Assembly: GCA_964642165.1 (NCBI GenBank)
Contig: CAZXOC010000157.1
Location: 1 to 17,048 of the forward strand
Length of the DNA stretch: 17,048 nucleotides
Source of the DNA: CAYRVX01 sp964642165
GTDB taxonomy: Bacteria > Planctomycetota > Phycisphaerae > SM23-33
Direction: 5' to 3'
Numbering within the stretch: position 1 is the first letter of the stretch; each line of letters opens with the position of its first letter. The notes under the pieces were generated by a model. It was not told the DNA's origin, did not search any database, and saw only the letters and a program-made list of their open reading frames with translations. Shown one piece after another: positions 14,786 to 17,048 of the stretch. The position numbers and the translations under genes are program-made.

Positions 14786-15586
14786 ATGATCAAGCTGGGC
14801 GTAAACACGGTCCTGTTCGCCAACCAGGACCTCGAGACGGCCATGAAGCACGTCGCCTGGGCCGGCTACGACGGCGTCGAGCTGTCGGCCATCAAGGGCA
14901 TGTGCGAGCACCTGGAGCTGGACCGCTGGCAGCAGCAGGCGGGCGACATCCGCGCCCTGGCGGACGACCTCGGCCTGGAGCTGCTGAGCATGGAGGAGGC
15001 CGCCCTCAACGAGGAGCGCCTCACGAAGGCCTTCGAGGCCGGCGCCGAGATCGGTATCCCCGTCATCAACATCGGGCCCGGCGGCAAGGCCGACGTCGAG
15101 GAGGACTTTCAGCGCCAGACGGACCTGATGGCGAAGATGGCCGAGAAGGCCGAGGCCGCCGGCGTCGTGATGTGCACCAAGGCGCACGTCCGCGCGAGCA
15201 TCTACTCGACGCCGACGACGCGGCGGGTGATGGAGAAGATCCCGTCGCCGGGCTTCGGCATCGACATGGACCCCAGCCACATCCACCGCGCCGGCGAGGT
15301 CCCCGCCGAGGCGCTGCCGCAGGTGCTGTCCCGCGTGCGTCACATTCACATACGAGACTGCAAAGGCCCGGGCCCGAGCCCGGGCGACCCGGCCGACCAG
15401 GCCTGCGGGCGCGGCGACATCGACCTGAGGGCCTACTGCAAGGCGATGGTCGACGGCGGCTACGACGGGCCGGTGTCCCTGGAGGTCATCGGCGCGGGCA
15501 AGTACGACCTGTCCCGCCAGACGATCATCGCCGCCGAGAGCTACGGCTACCTCAACGCGTGCCTGAAGGCCCTCGGCGGGCGGTGA
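14786..15586 (+). CDS. Sugar phosphate isomerase/epimerase-like TIM barrel with altered metal site
   Basis: A 266-residue cytoplasmic protein of the xylose-isomerase-like TIM-barrel (AP endonuclease 2) superfamily: MIKLGVNTVLF at the start, GYDGVELSAI at 27-36, FGIDMDPSHIHRAGE at 157-171 (D162, H165), HIHIRDCKG at 186-194 and SLEVIG at 231-236 (E233). The position that usually carries the first metal-binding Glu (E-x-H on strand 5) reads K132-A-H134, so that ligand is missing. Stretches such as QACGRGDID (206-213) look like specific subfamily signatures. ATG 14786 follows GAGGG; an in-frame upstream GTG at 14744 would add 14 unlikely residues. The sulfatase-fold gene begins 43 bp after the stop and is probably co-transcribed. 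The protein is only distantly similar to the isomerase-like protein at 4798-5580, so this is not a recent duplication. Substrate unknown. Confidence 0.85.
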   Translation: MIKLGVNTVLFANQDLETAMKHVAWAGYDGVELSAIKGMCEHLELDRWQQQAGDIRALADDLGLELLSMEEAALNEERLTKAFEAGAEIGIPVINIGPGGKADVEEDFQRQTDLMAKMAEKAEAAGVVMCTKAHVRASIYSTPTTRRVMEKIPSPGFGIDMDPSHIHRAGEVPAEALPQVLSRVRHIHIRDCKGPGPSPGDPADQACGRGDIDLRAYCKAMVDGGYDGPVSLEVIGAGKYDLSRQTIIAAESYGYLNACLKALGGR

Positions 15587-15620
15587 GCGACCACGAGCGA
15601 TCCCCGGTACTCCATCCAGC

Positions 15621-15626
15621 GAGGTG
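15621..15626 (+). promoter_or_regulatory. Shine-Dalgarno GAGGTG that decides the start at 15630
   Basis: GAGGTG lies three bases before ATG 15630. A GTG in the same frame at 15624 is part of this ribosome site and would have none of its own, so ATG 15630 is preferred. The three-base gap is shorter than usual. Confidence 0.45.
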
Positions 15627-15629
15627 ACG

Positions 15630-17036
15630 ATGCCAGCCAAGACCAACCTGATCCTGATCGGCGTGGACTCCCTGCGGCGGGACCACATGAGCCTCTACGG
15701 CTACGAGCGCCTCACGACGCCGCACCTCAGCCGCTGGGCCGAGGGCGGCACGGTCTTCGAGCACGCCTTCAGCCCGCACATCCCCACCACCAGCGGCTAC
15801 GGCTCGATGCTCACCGGGATGGACTGCTTCGGGACGAGCATCGTCGCCCTGCGCCACCGCGGCGGCTTCGCCGAGGGCGTCCGCACGCTGCCGGAGATCC
15901 TCGGCGAGGCCGGCTACCGGACCGTCTGCGTCGGCTTCAAGGGCAACCCCGCCTCCCGCGGCTTTGAGACCTACCTGAACTACGAGGGCTGGGGCGCCGC
16001 CGCGGACGGCCGGGCCCACAAGGCCGAGGGACTCAACGACGTCGCCATCCCCGAGCTCAAGCGCCTCGCCGCCGCCGACCAGCCCTTCTTCCTCTTCCTG
16101 CGACACATGGACCCGCACTCGCCGTACCTGCCGCCGCGGCCGTTCGACCGCATCTTCTACGGCGGCGACGAGTTCGACCCCGCCAACGAGTCGCTCAAGC
16201 CGATCTACGACTTCAAGCCCTTCCGCGACTACTTCGCCACCTGGTTCCCCCGCGAGCCCGAGACCCGCCGCCTCTGCACGGACAAGGACTTCCTTATCGC
16301 CCAGTACGACGGGGCCGTCGCCTACATGGACGCCTGCATCGCCGCGCTGCTGCAGGCCGTTCGCGACCTCGGTCTGGCCGACGAGACGCTCGTCGTCCTC
16401 GACAGCGACCACGGCGAGACGCTCCACGACCACGAGTGCTGGTACGACCACCACGGCCTGTACGACCCGACGCTCGTCATCCCGCTGGTGTTCAAGCTGC
16501 CCGGGCGCGTCCCGGCCGGGAAGCGCGTCGCCGCCGCCACCACCATGAAGAACGTCACGCCGACGATCCTCGACCTGCTGGACGTCGACGCCGGCGCCGA
16601 GCTGGACGGCACGAGCCTCGTCGGCAAGATGGACTCCCGGCGGCGCAAGGGCGACGACGAGTTCTACATCACCGAGTGCACGTGGATGCGCAAGCACGGC
16701 TGGCGGACGCCGAAGTGGAAGTACATCCACGCCCTCGAGCCGGACTTCCACTTCAAGCCCGAGATCGAGCTGTACGACCTGGAGGCCGATCCCGACGAGC
16801 TGACCAACGTCGCCGATGCCCAGCCGGAGGTCGTCGAGCGGCTTGAGAAGCGGATGCTCGACTGGATCCGCCGGCGCGAGCAGGAGACCGGGCGGACCAA
16901 CCCGATGTACACGAACCTGCACTGGCACGGGTCGAAGGCGTGGCCGGGCGCGTTCGAGACCAGCCGGCAGGCCTACGAGACCCTCCACATCGGCGACCCC
17001 GAGGCCGCCCGCAAGCTCCAGGCGGGGGAGAAGTAG
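15630..17036 (+). CDS. Cytoplasmic sulfatase-fold hydrolase with Thr in place of the formylglycine Cys
   Basis: A 468-residue alkaline-phosphatase-superfamily enzyme. Sulfatase landmarks are present: LILIGVDSLRRDH (7-19, metal ligand D13), MLTG (60-63), RHMDPHSPY (158-166, H163), LDSDHGE (257-263, D260 and H261), HHGLYD (274-279) and the C-terminal ELYDLEADPDELTNV pattern. But the C-x-P-S-R motif is absent: counting back from LTG, the cysteine position is T53 in HIPTTSGYGS. It therefore cannot be activated by formylglycine-generating enzyme. A Thr nucleophile is used by other members of the superfamily (nucleotide pyrophosphatase/phosphodiesterases, phosphoethanolamine transferases), so a phosphodiester, phosphonate or other ester substrate is more likely than a sulfate ester. 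There is no signal peptide or membrane segment, so it acts in the cytoplasm. It follows the isomerase-like gene by 43 bp. Automatic annotation would probably call it simply sulfatase. Confidence 0.88.
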   Translation: MPAKTNLILIGVDSLRRDHMSLYGYERLTTPHLSRWAEGGTVFEHAFSPHIPTTSGYGSMLTGMDCFGTSIVALRHRGGFAEGVRTLPEILGEAGYRTVCVGFKGNPASRGFETYLNYEGWGAAADGRAHKAEGLNDVAIPELKRLAAADQPFFLFLRHMDPHSPYLPPRPFDRIFYGGDEFDPANESLKPIYDFKPFRDYFATWFPREPETRRLCTDKDFLIAQYDGAVAYMDACIAALLQAVRDLGLADETLVVLDSDHGETLHDHECWYDHHGLYDPTLVIPLVFKLPGRVPAGKRVAAATTMKNVTPTILDLLDVDAGAELDGTSLVGKMDSRRRKGDDEFYITECTWMRKHGWRTPKWKYIHALEPDFHFKPEIELYDLEADPDELTNVADAQPEVVERLEKRMLDWIRRREQETGRTNPMYTNLHWHGSKAWPGAFETSRQAYETLHIGDPEAARKLQAGEK

Positions 17037-17048
17037 CCCCGCCGCGCC

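Noticed and set aside
1..17048. CRISPR arrays, insertion sequences, tRNA or rRNA genes, phage genes
   Set aside because: I looked for regular spaced repeats, transposase motifs, terminal inverted repeats and RNA signatures on both strands and saw none.

Overview
The window is very GC-rich bacterial DNA with tightly packed genes. It holds nine protein-coding genes and no RNA genes, transposons or CRISPR arrays that I can recognise. The gene mix is a laminarinase-like GH16, a Tat-exported sulfatase, a DUF5107-TPR protein, xylose-isomerase-like TIM barrels, a Gfo/Idh/MocA oxidoreductase and a giant CBM9/SGNH/DUF4091 protein. This is typical of polysaccharide-degrading members of the PVC superphylum, most likely Planctomycetota (possibly Phycisphaerae-like). 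That placement is inferred from gene families, not from a marker gene. A run of exactly 100 N (7875-7974) marks a scaffold join, so the source is a draft genome or metagenome bin.

Layout. (1) 1-2601: two divergent genes, a secreted FG-GAP beta-propeller protein (minus) and a secreted GH16 beta-glucanase (plus), share a 171-bp intergenic region. It carries a good sigma70-type promoter and a 10-bp inverted repeat. (2) 2561-7874: a DUF5107-TPR protein (minus) converges on and overlaps GH16, and diverges from a plus-strand run of isomerase-like TIM barrel, Gfo/Idh/MocA dehydrogenase and ribonuclease D (truncated by the gap). (3) 7975-14635: a Tat-exported sulfatase (minus, truncated by the gap) diverges from a 1707-residue secreted modular enzyme. 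(4) 14786-17036: a second isomerase-like TIM barrel is followed by a cytoplasmic sulfatase-fold hydrolase that has threonine where the formylglycine cysteine should be.

How it may work together (inference): the exported proteins (beta-propeller, GH16, sulfatase, modular SGNH/DUF4091 protein) would strip sulfate or ester groups from a complex glycan and cut it. The cytoplasmic oxidoreductase and TIM-barrel proteins would then process the released sugars, perhaps by an oxidise-then-eliminate route. There is no transporter, SusC/SusD pair, sigma/anti-sigma pair or dedicated regulator in the window, so uptake and control must lie elsewhere. The strongest candidates for something undescribed are the giant modular protein and the Thr-type sulfatase-fold enzyme paired with a TIM-barrel protein that lacks a usual metal-binding glutamate.
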